Under the pieces are notes generated by a model. That model saw only the letters and a program-made list of their open reading frames with translations, had not been told where the DNA came from and searched no databases. Made by a program: the position numbers and the translations under genes. Positions 56,301 to 64,000 of a stretch of DNA of 64,000 nucleotides are shown here, one piece after another; position 1 is the stretch's first letter; each line of letters begins with the position of its first letter. This DNA comes from Micromonospora mirobrigensis (GTDB lineage: Bacteria; Actinomycetota; Actinomycetes; Mycobacteriales; Micromonosporaceae), in NCBI RefSeq assembly GCF_900091555.1, contig NZ_FMCX01000005.1, positions 124,001 to 188,000 on the forward strand. The letters run 5' to 3'.

Positions 56301-57785
56301 GTGCGTCGTCGGCTGGTGATCAGCTACCTGCTGTTGATGGTGCTGGTGCTGCTGGCGCTGGAGACCCCGCTCGCGGCGACCCTGGCCACCCGGGAGACCG
56401 ACCGGGTCCGCGCGGACCGGTTGGCCGACGCCACCCGGTTCGCCTCGCTGGCCCGACCGGCGCTGCGCAGCGGCGCCCCCGGCTCGCTCGGCAGCGAGCT
56501 GCGCGCCTACCACCAGCTGTACGGCATCGGCGCGGTCGTGGTCGACCGGGAACGCCGGACGGTCGCCGCGTCGGCCGGCTGGCGCGGCGGGTCGGGCAGC
56601 GCGGTGGCGCTGGACACCGCCCTGTCCGGCCAGCAGTTCAGCGCGCCCGAGCTGGTCTGGCCGTGGGCGGACGGGCCGGTGGTGGTGGCCGTGCCGATCA
56701 ACGACGGCGGTGAGGTGCTCGGCGCCGTGGTCACCGCCACGCCGGCGGACCGGGTCCGGCGTACCGTCACCACCTGGTGGCTGCTGCTCGCCGGGATCGG
56801 GATGGTCGCCGTGCTGGCCTGCGTGCTGACCGCGTTCGGGCTGGCCGGCTGGGTGCTGCGCCCGGTCACCGAACTGGACGCCGTCACGCACGAGATCGCC
56901 GAGGGTCGGCGTACCGCCCGGGTGCGGCCCCGGCTCGGCCCACCCGAGCTGCGCCGTTTGGCGGCCAGCTTCAACGACATGGCCGACGCGGTCTCCGACG
57001 TGATGGACCGGCAGCGCGCCTTCGTGGCCCACGCCAGTCACCAGCTGCGCAACCCGCTGACCGCGCTGCGGCTACGGGTGGAGGAGCTGGGCCCCGGCCT
57101 GACCGACCCGGACGGCCGGGCCGAGCACCGGTTGGCGCTGGAGGAGACCGACCGGCTGGCGCAGGTGCTCGACGCCCTGCTCACCCTCGCCCGGGCCGAA
57201 CGGGCGGAGAACGAGCGGGTGGTGGTGGACGCGGCTGCCGTCGCGGCCTCCCGGGTCACCGCGTGGCAGCCGCTGGCCCGGCACCGGTCGGTGACGTTGC
57301 GGCTGGCCGTCGGGACCACGCCGGCGTACGCCCGGACGGTGCCCACCGCGATCGACCAGTCCCTGGACGCGCTGATCGACAACGCGGTCAAGTTCAGCGG
57401 GACCGGGGGAGAGGTGACGGTGACCGTCCGCCGGGAGGACGGCGGCATCGCGGTGGAGGTGCGCGACACCGGCCCCGGCATGACGCAGAGCCAGTTGGGG
57501 CAGGCCACCGAGCGGTTCTGGCGGGCCCCGGAGGTGCAGAACGTCGACGGCGCCGGGCTGGGCCTGACCATCGTGGCCGTGCTGGTGGACGCCTCCGCCG
57601 GCCGGCTCACCATGCGGGCCGTCGAGCCCCGGGGCCTGGCCGCCGGCCTCTGGTTCCCGGCGCCGCCGGCCCACCCGGCCGAAGCTGTGGACCCGGCCGA
57701 AGCTGTGGACCCGGCCGAAGCCGCCGCGGATCCCGCTCCGGCGCCGGCGGTGGACCCCGCCCCGGCCGTCGTCGAGCCCCGCTAG
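56301..57785 (+). CDS. Sensor histidine kinase
   Basis: A 494-residue protein starting at GTG 56301 with GAGGAGG six bases before. Helix 1 (VISYLLLMVLVLLALETPLA), an extracellular domain of about 120 residues, helix 2 (WWLLLAGIGMVAVLACVLTA), then HAMP (GWVLRPVTELDAVTHEIAEG), H-box FVAHASHQLRNPLTALRLRV, N-box DQSLDALIDNAVKFSG, and DTGPGM and GAGLGLTIVAVLV. The C-terminus adds an Ala/Pro/Asp/Glu repeat tail. It probably phosphorylates the upstream regulator. The stop overlaps the last four bases of the opposite TAXI gene. Confidence 0.94.
   Translation: MRRRLVISYLLLMVLVLLALETPLAATLATRETDRVRADRLADATRFASLARPALRSGAPGSLGSELRAYHQLYGIGAVVVDRERRTVAASAGWRGGSGSAVALDTALSGQQFSAPELVWPWADGPVVVAVPINDGGEVLGAVVTATPADRVRRTVTTWWLLLAGIGMVAVLACVLTAFGLAGWVLRPVTELDAVTHEIAEGRRTARVRPRLGPPELRRLAASFNDMADAVSDVMDRQRAFVAHASHQLRNPLTALRLRVEELGPGLTDPDGRAEHRLALEETDRLAQVLDALLTLARAERAENERVVVDAAAVAASRVTAWQPLARHRSVTLRLAVGTTPAYARTVPTAIDQSLDALIDNAVKFSGTGGEVTVTVRREDGGIAVEVRDTGPGMTQSQLGQATERFWRAPEVQNVDGAGLGLTIVAVLVDASAGRLTMRAVEPRGLAAGLWFPAPPAHPAEAVDPAEAVDPAEAAADPAPAPAVDPAPAVVEPR
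57677..57730 (+). repeat. 18-bp tandem repeat in the kinase tail
   Basis: CCGGCCGAAGCTGTGGAC is repeated twice exactly, with a third copy starting the same, and gives PAEAVD. The tail is beyond the kinase domain, so it is probably free to vary in copy number between strains. Confidence 0.75.
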
Positions 57786-58750
57786 GGCTTGGTCTCGCGG
57801 TACCAGTCCGCCGCCCCCGGATGCAACGGCAGCGGGTCGGTGGCGATCGCCGACCGGGGGCTCATCCGGCCGGCAGCCGGATGCGCCCGGGCCAGCTCGG
57901 CCCGGCGGTCCATCAGCAGCCGGGTCACCTCCCGCACCAGCGGCTCCGGCAGGTCCGCCCGGACGATCAGGTAGTTCGGGTTCGCCACCGTGCTCACCGG
58001 ATCGGTGTTGTACGCCGACCGGGGGATGTCCCGGGTGACGTACACCTCGCCGTGGGCACGGCGCAGCGGCTCGGTCCACTCGCCCAGGTCGACGATCCGG
58101 GTGGCGGTGCTGGCGGCCAGCTCCTCGACGGCGCGTACCGGCAGGCCGCCGGAGAAGAAGAAGGCGTCGATCCGCCCGGCCCGTAGCGCGGCCACCGAGT
58201 CGTCCAGGCCGAGCTGCTGCCGTCGTACGCCGTCGGTGAGGTGGGCGACGTCCAGCAGCCGGCCGGCGGTGGTGGCGGTGCCGGAACCGGGCGCCCCCAC
58301 CGACACCCGGTGCCCGCGCAGGTCGGCCAGCCGGCGTACCGGGCCACCGGCCAGGGTGACCAGGTGCAGCAGGTCGTCGTAGACCCGCGCCACGGCCAGC
58401 ACCCTGGACTGCCCGACGACGTCGGCGGTGAGCACGTCGGCCTGGGTGAAGCCCAGCTCGGCTTCGCCGGAGCCGACCAGCCCGACGTTGGCCTGGGAGG
58501 CGGCGGTGACCAGCACGCTGGCCCGGACCCCGGGCAGTTCCCGGTTGAGGATGGTGGCCAGCGACTCGCCGAAGGCGTGGTAGACGGCGGTAGGGCTGCC
58601 GGTGGCGATCCGGATCCGCACCGGCTCGGCGGGCTCGTCGCGGCAGCCGGCGAGCCGCGGCAGGACGGCGGTGACCAGCAGCGCGAGCAGGGCCAGCCGG
58701 GCGAGGTGCCGGCGGCCCGGGACAGACCGGCCACGGTTCACAGGCTGCAC
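57782..58750 (-). CDS. TAXI-family TRAP transporter solute-binding lipoprotein
   Basis: A 322-residue protein, GTG at 58750 (a GTG at 58741 is also possible). Residues 1-36 are a lipoprotein signal: ARLALLALLVTAVLPRLAGC, the lipobox Cys being residue 36. The mature part opens RIRIATGSPTAVYHAFGESLA, then VLVTAASQANVGLVGSGEAELGFTQADVL, VSVGAPGSGTATTAGRLLDVA and FFFSGGLPVRAVEELA, the TAXI signature. Such proteins bind organic acids or similar for TRAP transport, but no TRAP membrane subunits are near. Convergence with a sensor kinase hints that it may be its ligand-binding partner. Confidence 0.9.
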   Translation of the reverse strand: MQPVNRGRSVPGRRHLARLALLALLVTAVLPRLAGCRDEPAEPVRIRIATGSPTAVYHAFGESLATILNRELPGVRASVLVTAASQANVGLVGSGEAELGFTQADVLTADVVGQSRVLAVARVYDDLLHLVTLAGGPVRRLADLRGHRVSVGAPGSGTATTAGRLLDVAHLTDGVRRQQLGLDDSVAALRAGRIDAFFFSGGLPVRAVEELAASTATRIVDLGEWTEPLRRAHGEVYVTRDIPRSAYNTDPVSTVANPNYLIVRADLPEPLVREVTRLLMDRRAELARAHPAAGRMSPRSAIATDPLPLHPGAADWYRETKP

Positions 58751-58789
58751 TCTGCGCCGGTGACGCCGGCCGTCGCAACCCGCGTCCGG

Positions 58790-59491
58790 TCAGTCCTGCC
58801 CGGCGTCCAGGTCCGGTGGTGGACAGACCGGCGCGGGGGCCGGGGCGAGGGCGGCGTTGTCCAGGATCCGGCGCCGGTCCGGGCCGTCGGCGACGCAGAC
58901 CACGAAGCAGCCCGCCCCGGGTCGCAGCAGCGCCGGGACGTCCAGCAGCGCGGCGCCGCGGACCAGGACCGCGGCCAGCTCCCGGTCGGCCAGCCGGACG
59001 CCGAGGATGTGCCGGCGTACGTGCCGGCCGCCGGCCAGCAGGGCGGAGCGCCAGGCCGCGGCGGCCAACCGGGTACGCCAGAGCCGACGCGCCGCCGACG
59101 CCCCGGGGACCGGCCCGCCGAGCAGCTCCCGGCGACCCTGCCGCCAGCCGGCCTCGACCAGCCGCGCGTACGCCGGGCGGTGCTCCCGGGGCACCTCCAG
59201 CCGGTGCAGTTCGTAGCGGCGGCGCAGCCCGCCGGTGGTGACCTGGTGTTCCACCGGCACGTCCAGCCGGGTGAGCAGCTGGCGCATCCGGTGCGCGGCC
59301 TCGGGGCGGTTGAACTCGACCGGCGCCCCCCGGTACGGCTCGGCGCCGCCCCGCCGGCCGTCGACCGGGTGCGCCGGGGCGCAGCGGACCAGGCAGGCGA
59401 TCTCGAAGGCGTCGGCGAGGGTGAGCCAGTCCAGCGGGGGCGGCGTCGACGGCGGCCGGTGCCGGTCGAGCAGCATGGTTTCGGGGGCCAT
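58790..59491 (-). CDS. Hypothetical protein (Arg/Ala-rich)
   Basis: A 233-residue protein starting at ATG 59491 behind AAGGAG. It opens MAPETMLLDRHRPPSTPPPL, has DAFEIACLVRCAPAHPVDG, then many basic residues, LRRRYELHRLEVPREHRPAY and RRHILGVRLADRELAAVLVRGAALL. No family is recognised. It lies between the lipoprotein and the YaaA gene, all on the same strand. Confidence 0.6.
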   Translation of the reverse strand: MAPETMLLDRHRPPSTPPPLDWLTLADAFEIACLVRCAPAHPVDGRRGGAEPYRGAPVEFNRPEAAHRMRQLLTRLDVPVEHQVTTGGLRRRYELHRLEVPREHRPAYARLVEAGWRQGRRELLGGPVPGASAARRLWRTRLAAAAWRSALLAGGRHVRRHILGVRLADRELAAVLVRGAALLDVPALLRPGAGCFVVCVADGPDRRRILDNAALAPAPAPVCPPPDLDAGQD

Positions 59492-59586
59492 GTCGGTGCT
59501 CCTTGTCGCACGTCGGGTCCCCTTACCGTCACCCGCCGCCGGCCCGGAGGAAACCGGTCAGGCCCAGCCTTGAGGAAAACTTGCGC

Positions 59587-60384
59587 CTACAGCTCCGTGA
59601 CCACGACGTCGACCTGCCGGGGCCGGCCGGGCGGCGTCGGCTGCTCCAGCACCGGGTACTTCAGGTCGCGCAGGGCCGTCACCAGGCCGGCCGCGGTGCG
59701 GGGCCGGGCGCCGGCGGTGAGCAGCTCCCGGACCAGCCGGCCCTTGGTGGCCTTGTTGAAGTGGCTGACCACACTGCGCACCGGCACCCCGTCCACCTCC
59801 CGCTCGTGCAGCACCCGCACCGTCACCGTGCGGGCGGCCAGCTCCCCGCGGGGCGCCCAGGTCGCCGCGTACGCGCCGGAGCGCAGGTCCAGCACCGGCC
59901 GGTCGCCGGCCGCCTCGGTCAGCGCCGGGGCCAGCGTCCGCCGCCAGTACGTCGACAGCGCACCCACCCCGGGCAGGCGCGCCCCGATCGGGCAGCGGTA
60001 CGGCGGGATCCGGTCGGTGAGGCGTACCGCGCCCCAGAGTCCGGAACTGATCAGCACCGACCGGCGGGCCAGCCGCTCGGCGGCCGGCGGGAGGGTGGCC
60101 AGGTCCAGCGCCTCGTAGAGCACCCCGGTGTAGATCCGGCCGGCCGGGGCGGTGGCCGCCGTGCGGAGCCGGGCGTTGCGGCGCAGCTCGCCGCGCTGCC
60201 CCTCGCTCAGGCCCAACGCCGCCAGGGTCGCCGCCTCGTCCGGGTCGGTGCTCGTGGTGACCAGCGCGGCCAGCACCTCCTCCCGGGCGTGGGTCAGCTC
60301 CGGCAGGCTGAGCCGGGACAGGTCCAGCCGGCGGCCGGTCCCGGCCTCGGCCTTGCCCTCGGAGGGCGGCAGCAGGATGAGCAC
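59587..60384 (-). CDS. yaaA: YaaA-family peroxide stress protein (DUF328)
   Basis: A 265-residue protein. The GTG at 60384 (VLILLPPSEGKAEAG) is the usual YaaA start; the in-frame codons before it are not conserved. Family motifs: LPPSEGK, RIYTGVLYEALD (Y-G-LY-AL), ISSGLWGAVRLTDRIPPYR, then VLDLRSGAYAATW and VVSHFNKATKGRLVREL with the DNA-binding-like HxNKxxKG. E. coli YaaA lowers iron-driven DNA damage under peroxide stress. The actinobacterial protein is usually annotated the same way. Confidence 0.92.
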   Translation of the reverse strand: MLILLPPSEGKAEAGTGRRLDLSRLSLPELTHAREEVLAALVTTSTDPDEAATLAALGLSEGQRGELRRNARLRTAATAPAGRIYTGVLYEALDLATLPPAAERLARRSVLISSGLWGAVRLTDRIPPYRCPIGARLPGVGALSTYWRRTLAPALTEAAGDRPVLDLRSGAYAATWAPRGELAARTVTVRVLHEREVDGVPVRSVVSHFNKATKGRLVRELLTAGARPRTAAGLVTALRDLKYPVLEQPTPPGRPRQVDVVVTEL

Positions 60385-60407
60385 GTCGGAAAGCGTACGG
60401 GCCGGCC

Positions 60408-62078
60408 TCACCGCCAGGGCCGCACGGCCGTCTCCGGGTGGTACACGCGATAACCGCCCAGCTCGGCGACCTTCGCGTCCTCGGCCCGGTCGCCGAGCAG
60501 GGCGCGCAGCCGGCGGTCAGCCGGGGAGTCGACCGCCAGCACGTAACCCGGGCGGGCCGCCCGGCCCACCCGCGCCCAGTACGGCCGGTAGCGGTTGAAG
60601 CCCGGCGTCAGCTGGCCGTCGACGACCGCGCAGACCACCTCCTCGCCGGTGTTGAAGGTCAGCCGGTTGCAGGTCCAGTACTCCCCGTACACCTCGCGCA
60701 GACCCAGCCGGCGTACCTCGTCGGCGAGCCGCTGCGCCTGCCGCTCCTGCTCGCGCAGCCCGCCGGAGGTGGCCAGGAAGCCGACGGTGGCAGCCAGGGT
60801 GGCCACGGTCAGCACGGCCAGCGCGCCGGCGGCCAGCGCGCCGCCGATCCGGCCGGCCACCCCGGCGGTACCCCGTCGGGCGTGCGCGGCGGCCAGCCAG
60901 AGCGGCCAGAGCACCGCCGGCAGGGAGATCTGCAACACCGACAGGTAGCGGGCGTTGCCGAGGGGCTCGATCGCGGCGAGCGGGCTGCGGACGTACGCGA
61001 GCAGGGTCAACCCGGCGCCGGCGAGCAGCGCGAGGTGGGTCAGCGGCCGGACCCGGATCCCGGCCGGGCGACCTGCGGCCCGGCGGTAGGCGACCACTGC
61101 GAGCACCACGGCGCCGACCAGCAGCGGCAGATAGAGCAGCCCGTACCAGATGGTTGCGCGGGCGCACCCGTAACCGGGGCAGAGCCCGGCGGCCAGCGGC
61201 ACGCTCTCCAGCAGCCCGCCGGCCAGCCGGGCCGGCCAGGTCGGGTGGGCGCCCGTGCCGGCGTTGACCTCGCGCAGCACCGACAGCGAGCCCTGCCCGG
61301 GCGGCGCGACCAGGTTGTCGTGGATCAGCGGGGCGGCCCCGAGGAGGAATCCGCCGACCAGCAGCACGCCGGCCCAGCCCACCAGCTCCCGGCCGGACAC
61401 CCGCAGCAGCAGCAGGCCGGCCACCGCCAGGTACGGCAGGACCAGCCAGTCGGACCAGACGGCCAGGCCGGCGAGCAGGCCGAACAGCCCGACGGCCAAC
61501 CGGCGGTGGTGGATCCGGCGTTCCGCCAGCCCCACCACGATCAGCAGCATCAGCACCACCGCCGGTTTCGCCTCGGGCCGGCCGCCGACCGCGGTCAGCT
61601 GGTCGCGCACCACCCGTTCCGAACCGAGCGCCAGCAGTCCGACCATGAAGGCGGCGAACCAGGGCGAGCAGATCCGCCGGGTCAGCAGGTACAGCAGCCA
61701 CACGAAGACGGCGTGCAGGACCAGCACCGGCAGCCGCAGCGCCGGCCAGCTCGGCCCGGCCACCGCGATCAGCGGCGCGGCCAGGTACGCCTCCGCCATG
61801 CCCATGTAGCGCTGCCCGTAGAGGAAGACGGGGTGCTCCCGGCCGGCGGCGATGTGCATCGCGGCCAGACCGAACGTCGCCTCGTCGCTGTTGGAGGTCG
61901 GCAACGTCAGCAGCGTCAGGACCAGCCGGTAGCCGAGCCCGGCCAGCCCGAGCAGCAGCGCGACCAGCGCCGGAGCGTCCGGACGCGGTCGCCACCGTTT
62001 CCGGCGCCCCTGCGCGGTCGACACGTCCACGCCCCCGTCGTCGTCCCGCCTGTCGTCGCGCTCACCCTCGGCGCGCAT
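60408..62078 (-). CDS. GT-C-type membrane glycosyltransferase-like protein
   Basis: A 556-residue protein, ATG at 62078 (MRAEGERDDRRDDD); a GTG (VDVSTAQGRR) slightly further in is an alternative. About eleven helices. The first outside loop has TLPTSNSDEATFGLAAMHIAAGREHPVFLYGQRYMGMAEA, with the Asp-Glu pair expected at a GT-C/GT39-like active site. A C-terminal domain of 110 residues (VYGEYWTCNRLTFNTGEEVVCAV) is outside and contains Cys. The donor and acceptor are unknown. An ORF in the same frame extends far upstream, but that part is antisense to the App1-like gene. Confidence 0.78.
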   Translation of the reverse strand: MRAEGERDDRRDDDGGVDVSTAQGRRKRWRPRPDAPALVALLLGLAGLGYRLVLTLLTLPTSNSDEATFGLAAMHIAAGREHPVFLYGQRYMGMAEAYLAAPLIAVAGPSWPALRLPVLVLHAVFVWLLYLLTRRICSPWFAAFMVGLLALGSERVVRDQLTAVGGRPEAKPAVVLMLLIVVGLAERRIHHRRLAVGLFGLLAGLAVWSDWLVLPYLAVAGLLLLRVSGRELVGWAGVLLVGGFLLGAAPLIHDNLVAPPGQGSLSVLREVNAGTGAHPTWPARLAGGLLESVPLAAGLCPGYGCARATIWYGLLYLPLLVGAVVLAVVAYRRAAGRPAGIRVRPLTHLALLAGAGLTLLAYVRSPLAAIEPLGNARYLSVLQISLPAVLWPLWLAAAHARRGTAGVAGRIGGALAAGALAVLTVATLAATVGFLATSGGLREQERQAQRLADEVRRLGLREVYGEYWTCNRLTFNTGEEVVCAVVDGQLTPGFNRYRPYWARVGRAARPGYVLAVDSPADRRLRALLGDRAEDAKVAELGGYRVYHPETAVRPWR

Positions 62079-62192
62079 GCCGTTTCGTCCCGGAGTCTCG
62101 CACGCGGCGGGGGCGGCGCGGGGTCGATCGGCGCAGGCCGGTCGGAACCGGCTCGCCTGGCCGGTGCGGGCAGGTTGTGGCAGGGTGGCAGC

Positions 62193-63236
62193 GTGCCAGC
62201 ATCGCCACCCACCGGGGAACTCGCCATCCCGACCCTGCACCGGGCCGCGCGGATCGAGGACGCCGTCCACCAACTGGTCGAGCGCCGGCTGCGGCGCACC
62301 GGGTGGCAGATGAAGATCGTCGCGTACGCCGGTTACGGCGCGCCCGGTTGGGCTCGGGTGATGTGCCGGGTGCTGCTCGGCCGGCCGGAGGTCCGCGCCA
62401 AGGGCAAGCCGGAGAAGGTGCGGGGGTGGCGCAGCTTCGCCACCCTGCCGGCCAAGCACGTGCGGGTGACGATCGAGGCCGGCGGGGTGGTGCACGAGGC
62501 GTGCGCCGACCGCAGCGGCTTCGTCGACACCGTGGTCGAGGCCGACCTGACCCCGGGCTGGTCGTCGGTACGGCTCACCGTCGCCGACGCCGAGCCGGTG
62601 GAGGCGCTGGTCCGCATCGTCGACCCGAGTGTCCGGTTCGGCATCGTCTCCGACATCGACGACACGGTCATGGTGACCGCGCTGCCCCGGCCGATGCTGG
62701 CCGCCTGGAACACCTTCGTGCTCGACGAGCACGCGAGAAACGCGGTGCCCGGCATGGCGGTGCTCTACGAGCGGTTGGCCACCGCCCACCCCGGGGCGCC
62801 GGTGTTCTACCTGTCGACCGGGGCGTGGAACGTGGCGCCCACCCTGACCCGGTTCCTGTCCCGGCACCTCTATCCGGCCGGGCCGCTGCTGCTCACCGAC
62901 TGGGGTCCGACGGCCGACCGGTGGTTCCGCAGCGGCCGCGAGCACAAGCGGGCCACCCTGGCCCGGCTGGCCAGGGAGTTCCCGGACGTCCGCTGGCTGC
63001 TCATCGGCGACGACGGCCAGCACGACCAGGAGATCTACCGCGAGTTCGCGGCCGCCCACCCGGAGAGCATCGCCGGGGTGGCGATCCGCCGGCTCTCGCC
63101 CACCCAGGCCGTGCTCGCCGGTAGCCTGCCCGCCCCGGCCGGGTCGTCGTCCTCGGGCCCGGTGGGGCAGAAGTGGCTCTCCGCCCCCGACGGCGCCGGG
63201 TTGTGGAAGCTGCTGCGGGACGCGGGCCTGGTCTGA
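62193..63236 (+). CDS. App1-family (DUF2183) phosphatase
   Basis: A 347-residue protein starting at GTG 62193 (VPASPPTGELAIP). The signature is the HAD-like FGIVSDIDDTVMVTALPRP (Asp-x-Asp-x-Thr), FVLDEHARNAVPGM, VFYLSTGAWNVAPTLTRFL, LLTDWGPTADRWFRSG, then HKRATLARLAREFPDVRWLLIGDDGQHDQEIY. The yeast homologue App1 is a phosphatidate phosphatase; the substrate of bacterial members is not established. It has no signal peptide. It is divergent from the GT-C-type gene. Confidence 0.92.
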   Translation: MPASPPTGELAIPTLHRAARIEDAVHQLVERRLRRTGWQMKIVAYAGYGAPGWARVMCRVLLGRPEVRAKGKPEKVRGWRSFATLPAKHVRVTIEAGGVVHEACADRSGFVDTVVEADLTPGWSSVRLTVADAEPVEALVRIVDPSVRFGIVSDIDDTVMVTALPRPMLAAWNTFVLDEHARNAVPGMAVLYERLATAHPGAPVFYLSTGAWNVAPTLTRFLSRHLYPAGPLLLTDWGPTADRWFRSGREHKRATLARLAREFPDVRWLLIGDDGQHDQEIYREFAAAHPESIAGVAIRRLSPTQAVLAGSLPAPAGSSSSGPVGQKWLSAPDGAGLWKLLRDAGLV

Positions 63237-63309
63237 CTGTGAGGCTGGCTTGCTCGACCTGGCCTGATCTGCACGTACGTCTGACCGGCCCGCGCCCGCC
63301 GCTGCCCGC

Positions 63310-64000
63310 TCAGTCGGTGGTGTGCGCCACCTCGCCGTCCGGTACGCAGGCCGGCACGCGGGGATCGGCCACCCGGTGGACCGTGACGCCTCCGGCCGGC
63401 TCTTCCTGGGCCGCGGCTCCGAGCGTGCCGGCCCCGGCCCCGCGCTGTCCCTGACCTCGGTCCTGTCCCTGCACCTGGCCCTGGCCCTGGGCGGCCTGGT
63501 CCCTGGCGGCCTGGCGGGCTGCCCGGATCTGCTGCACGACTGCCCACAGTTGCTGGATGCGGGCCCGGATCTGCTCGATCCTGGCCGCCACCCGGGCACC
63601 CGCGCGTTCCTGCTGCCCACCGACGGCCTGCTGACCGCCGAGGCCGTCGCCGCCGGCTGCGGCCTGCTGGTCCCCGTTGCCACCGTTGGCCTGCTGGCCA
63701 CCGGCCTGCTGGCCACCGGCCTGCTGGCCGACCGCTTGCTGGTCGCCGGCCTGTTGGGCTGCTGCGGCGTCGCGGGCAGCCCGGGCCGCCTGCACGATGC
63801 CGGCGATCTGTCCGATCAGCCCGCCGACGGCGTTGATGATGCCCGCCGCCCGACCGGCTCCGCCGCCACCGCCCGCCGCGCCACCGGCCGTGCCACCGCC
63901 GTTCGACGCGCCGCTGGCCGCGCCGATGCCCGCCCCGCCGCCGTTCGCAGCGCCGCCGCCCGCCGCGTCGCCGCCCGCCGCGTCGCCGCCCGCACCGGCC
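63310..64000 (-). CDS. Gly/Ala/Gln-rich repeat protein, 3' part (5' end beyond window)
   Basis: The frame is open from the right edge to the stop at 63310. The visible part is 229 residues. From its N-terminal side it is Gly/Ala/Asp-rich with GDAAGGDAAGGGAANGGG, then a short hydrophobic stretch (GRAAGIINAVGGLIGQIAGIVQ), AAR repeats, a Gln-rich repeat QQAGGQQAGGQQANGG, an amphipathic helix (RIEQIRARIQQLWAVVQQIRAA), a QGQGQVQGQDRGQG segment, and a closing domain with HRVADPRVPACVPDGEVAHTTD. No family is recognised. It could be a surface or sporulation-associated protein. Confidence 0.65.
   Translation of the reverse strand, partial: AGAGGDAAGGDAAGGGAANGGGAGIGAASGASNGGGTAGGAAGGGGGAGRAAGIINAVGGLIGQIAGIVQAARAARDAAAAQQAGDQQAVGQQAGGQQAGGQQANGGNGDQQAAAGGDGLGGQQAVGGQQERAGARVAARIEQIRARIQQLWAVVQQIRAARQAARDQAAQGQGQVQGQDRGQGQRGAGAGTLGAAAQEEPAGGVTVHRVADPRVPACVPDGEVAHTTD
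63660..63730. repeat. Tandem 15-bp repeat (GGQQA coding) and 15-bp GDAAG repeat near the edge
   Basis: CTGCTGGCCACCGGC is repeated from about 63690 to 63725 and codes GGQQA units; CCGCCCGCCGCGTCG is repeated at 63957-63993 and codes GDAAG. Both sit in frame in the same gene. Confidence 0.75.

Noticed and set aside
57677-57730. 18-bp tandem repeat as a non-coding element or CRISPR-like repeat
   Set aside because: It is in frame in the kinase C-terminus, has no spacers and only two full copies.
62079-63716. Upstream extension of the GT-C-type gene frame to 63716
   Set aside because: The extension is antisense to the App1-like gene with its DxDxT motif; it is a high-GC shadow.
63660-64000. GC-rich short repeats at the right edge as a CRISPR array
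   Set aside because: There are no regular spacers and the repeats keep one open reading frame.
1-64000. Mobile elements, prophage genes, tRNA or rRNA genes
   Set aside because: I found no transposase, integrase, phage structural gene, or cloverleaf or rRNA sequence; the intein is the only element of mobile type seen.

Overview
The window is high-GC actinobacterial DNA. Strong G/C at third codon positions, frequent GTG and TTG starts, many 1-4 nt start/stop overlaps, and actinomycete-typical families (MEDS sensors, GPP34, DUF427, PAS-GAF-PP2C phosphatase, ydaO c-di-AMP leader, second topoisomerase pair) point to a Micromonosporaceae chromosome, most likely Micromonospora. I see no tRNA, rRNA, insertion sequence, prophage or CRISPR. 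Everything looks chromosomal, with about 56 genes or gene remnants.

Layout. 1-8.7 kb: the start of a Sua5/YrdC gene, a coupled MEDS-STAS / MEDS-histidine-kinase-like pair, a DinB protein, a zinc alcohol dehydrogenase, a GH88/105-like hydrolase, an SCP2-like protein coupled to a glycogen-debranching-type enzyme, a Pr6Pr membrane protein and a DUF427 protein. 8.7-12.8 kb: a small membrane protein behind two palindromes, a TetR regulator, the truncated start of a sulfite-oxidase-like gene, an orphan anti-sigma-like protein, a second DinB protein and a frameshifted DUF72 gene. 12.8-22 kb: secreted tripeptidyl-aminopeptidase-like hydrolase, GNAT, GPP34, amino-acid permease, SGNH esterase, two hypothetical proteins and the PAS-GAF-PP2C phosphatase.

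21.99-33.3 kb is one minus-strand operon of nine or ten overlapping genes: carbamoyltransferase, GT2, a GmhB phosphatase fused to a GT9 heptosyltransferase-like domain, two GT4-like transferases, GmhA (sedoheptulose-7-P isomerase), HldE (heptose kinase/adenylyltransferase), a short-chain dehydrogenase, a second GT9, then an alpha/beta hydrolase. Together GmhA, HldE and GmhB would make ADP-D-glycero-beta-D-manno-heptose. The C-6'' epimerase HldD is not seen. This is the most unusual system in the window, because the pathway is textbook for LPS but sits here in a Gram-positive with glycosyl- and carbamoyl-transferases.

33.4-35.2 kb: a flavohemoprotein (NO dioxygenase) divergent from an NsrR-type regulator with the three cluster cysteines. 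37.6-43.6 kb: topoisomerase IV parE and parC. parE is split inside the TOPRIM domain by a 484-residue intein with an HNH endonuclease and an array of short DP-containing repeats. 43.7-51.8 kb: uracil/xanthine permease, AlkB-like dioxygenase, HAD phosphatase, acyltransferase 3, hypothetical proteins, and a C39-like secreted peptidase behind a promoter and a ydaO-type c-di-AMP riboswitch. 51.8-64 kb: polytopic membrane glycosyltransferase-like proteins, DUF952, a two-component system convergent with a TAXI-type binding lipoprotein, YaaA, an App1-like phosphatase, and the 3' part of a Gly/Ala/Gln-rich repeat protein running off the right edge.

Assignments come from reading motifs and family resemblance by eye. 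No search was run, so family names are strong where motifs are quoted and tentative elsewhere.
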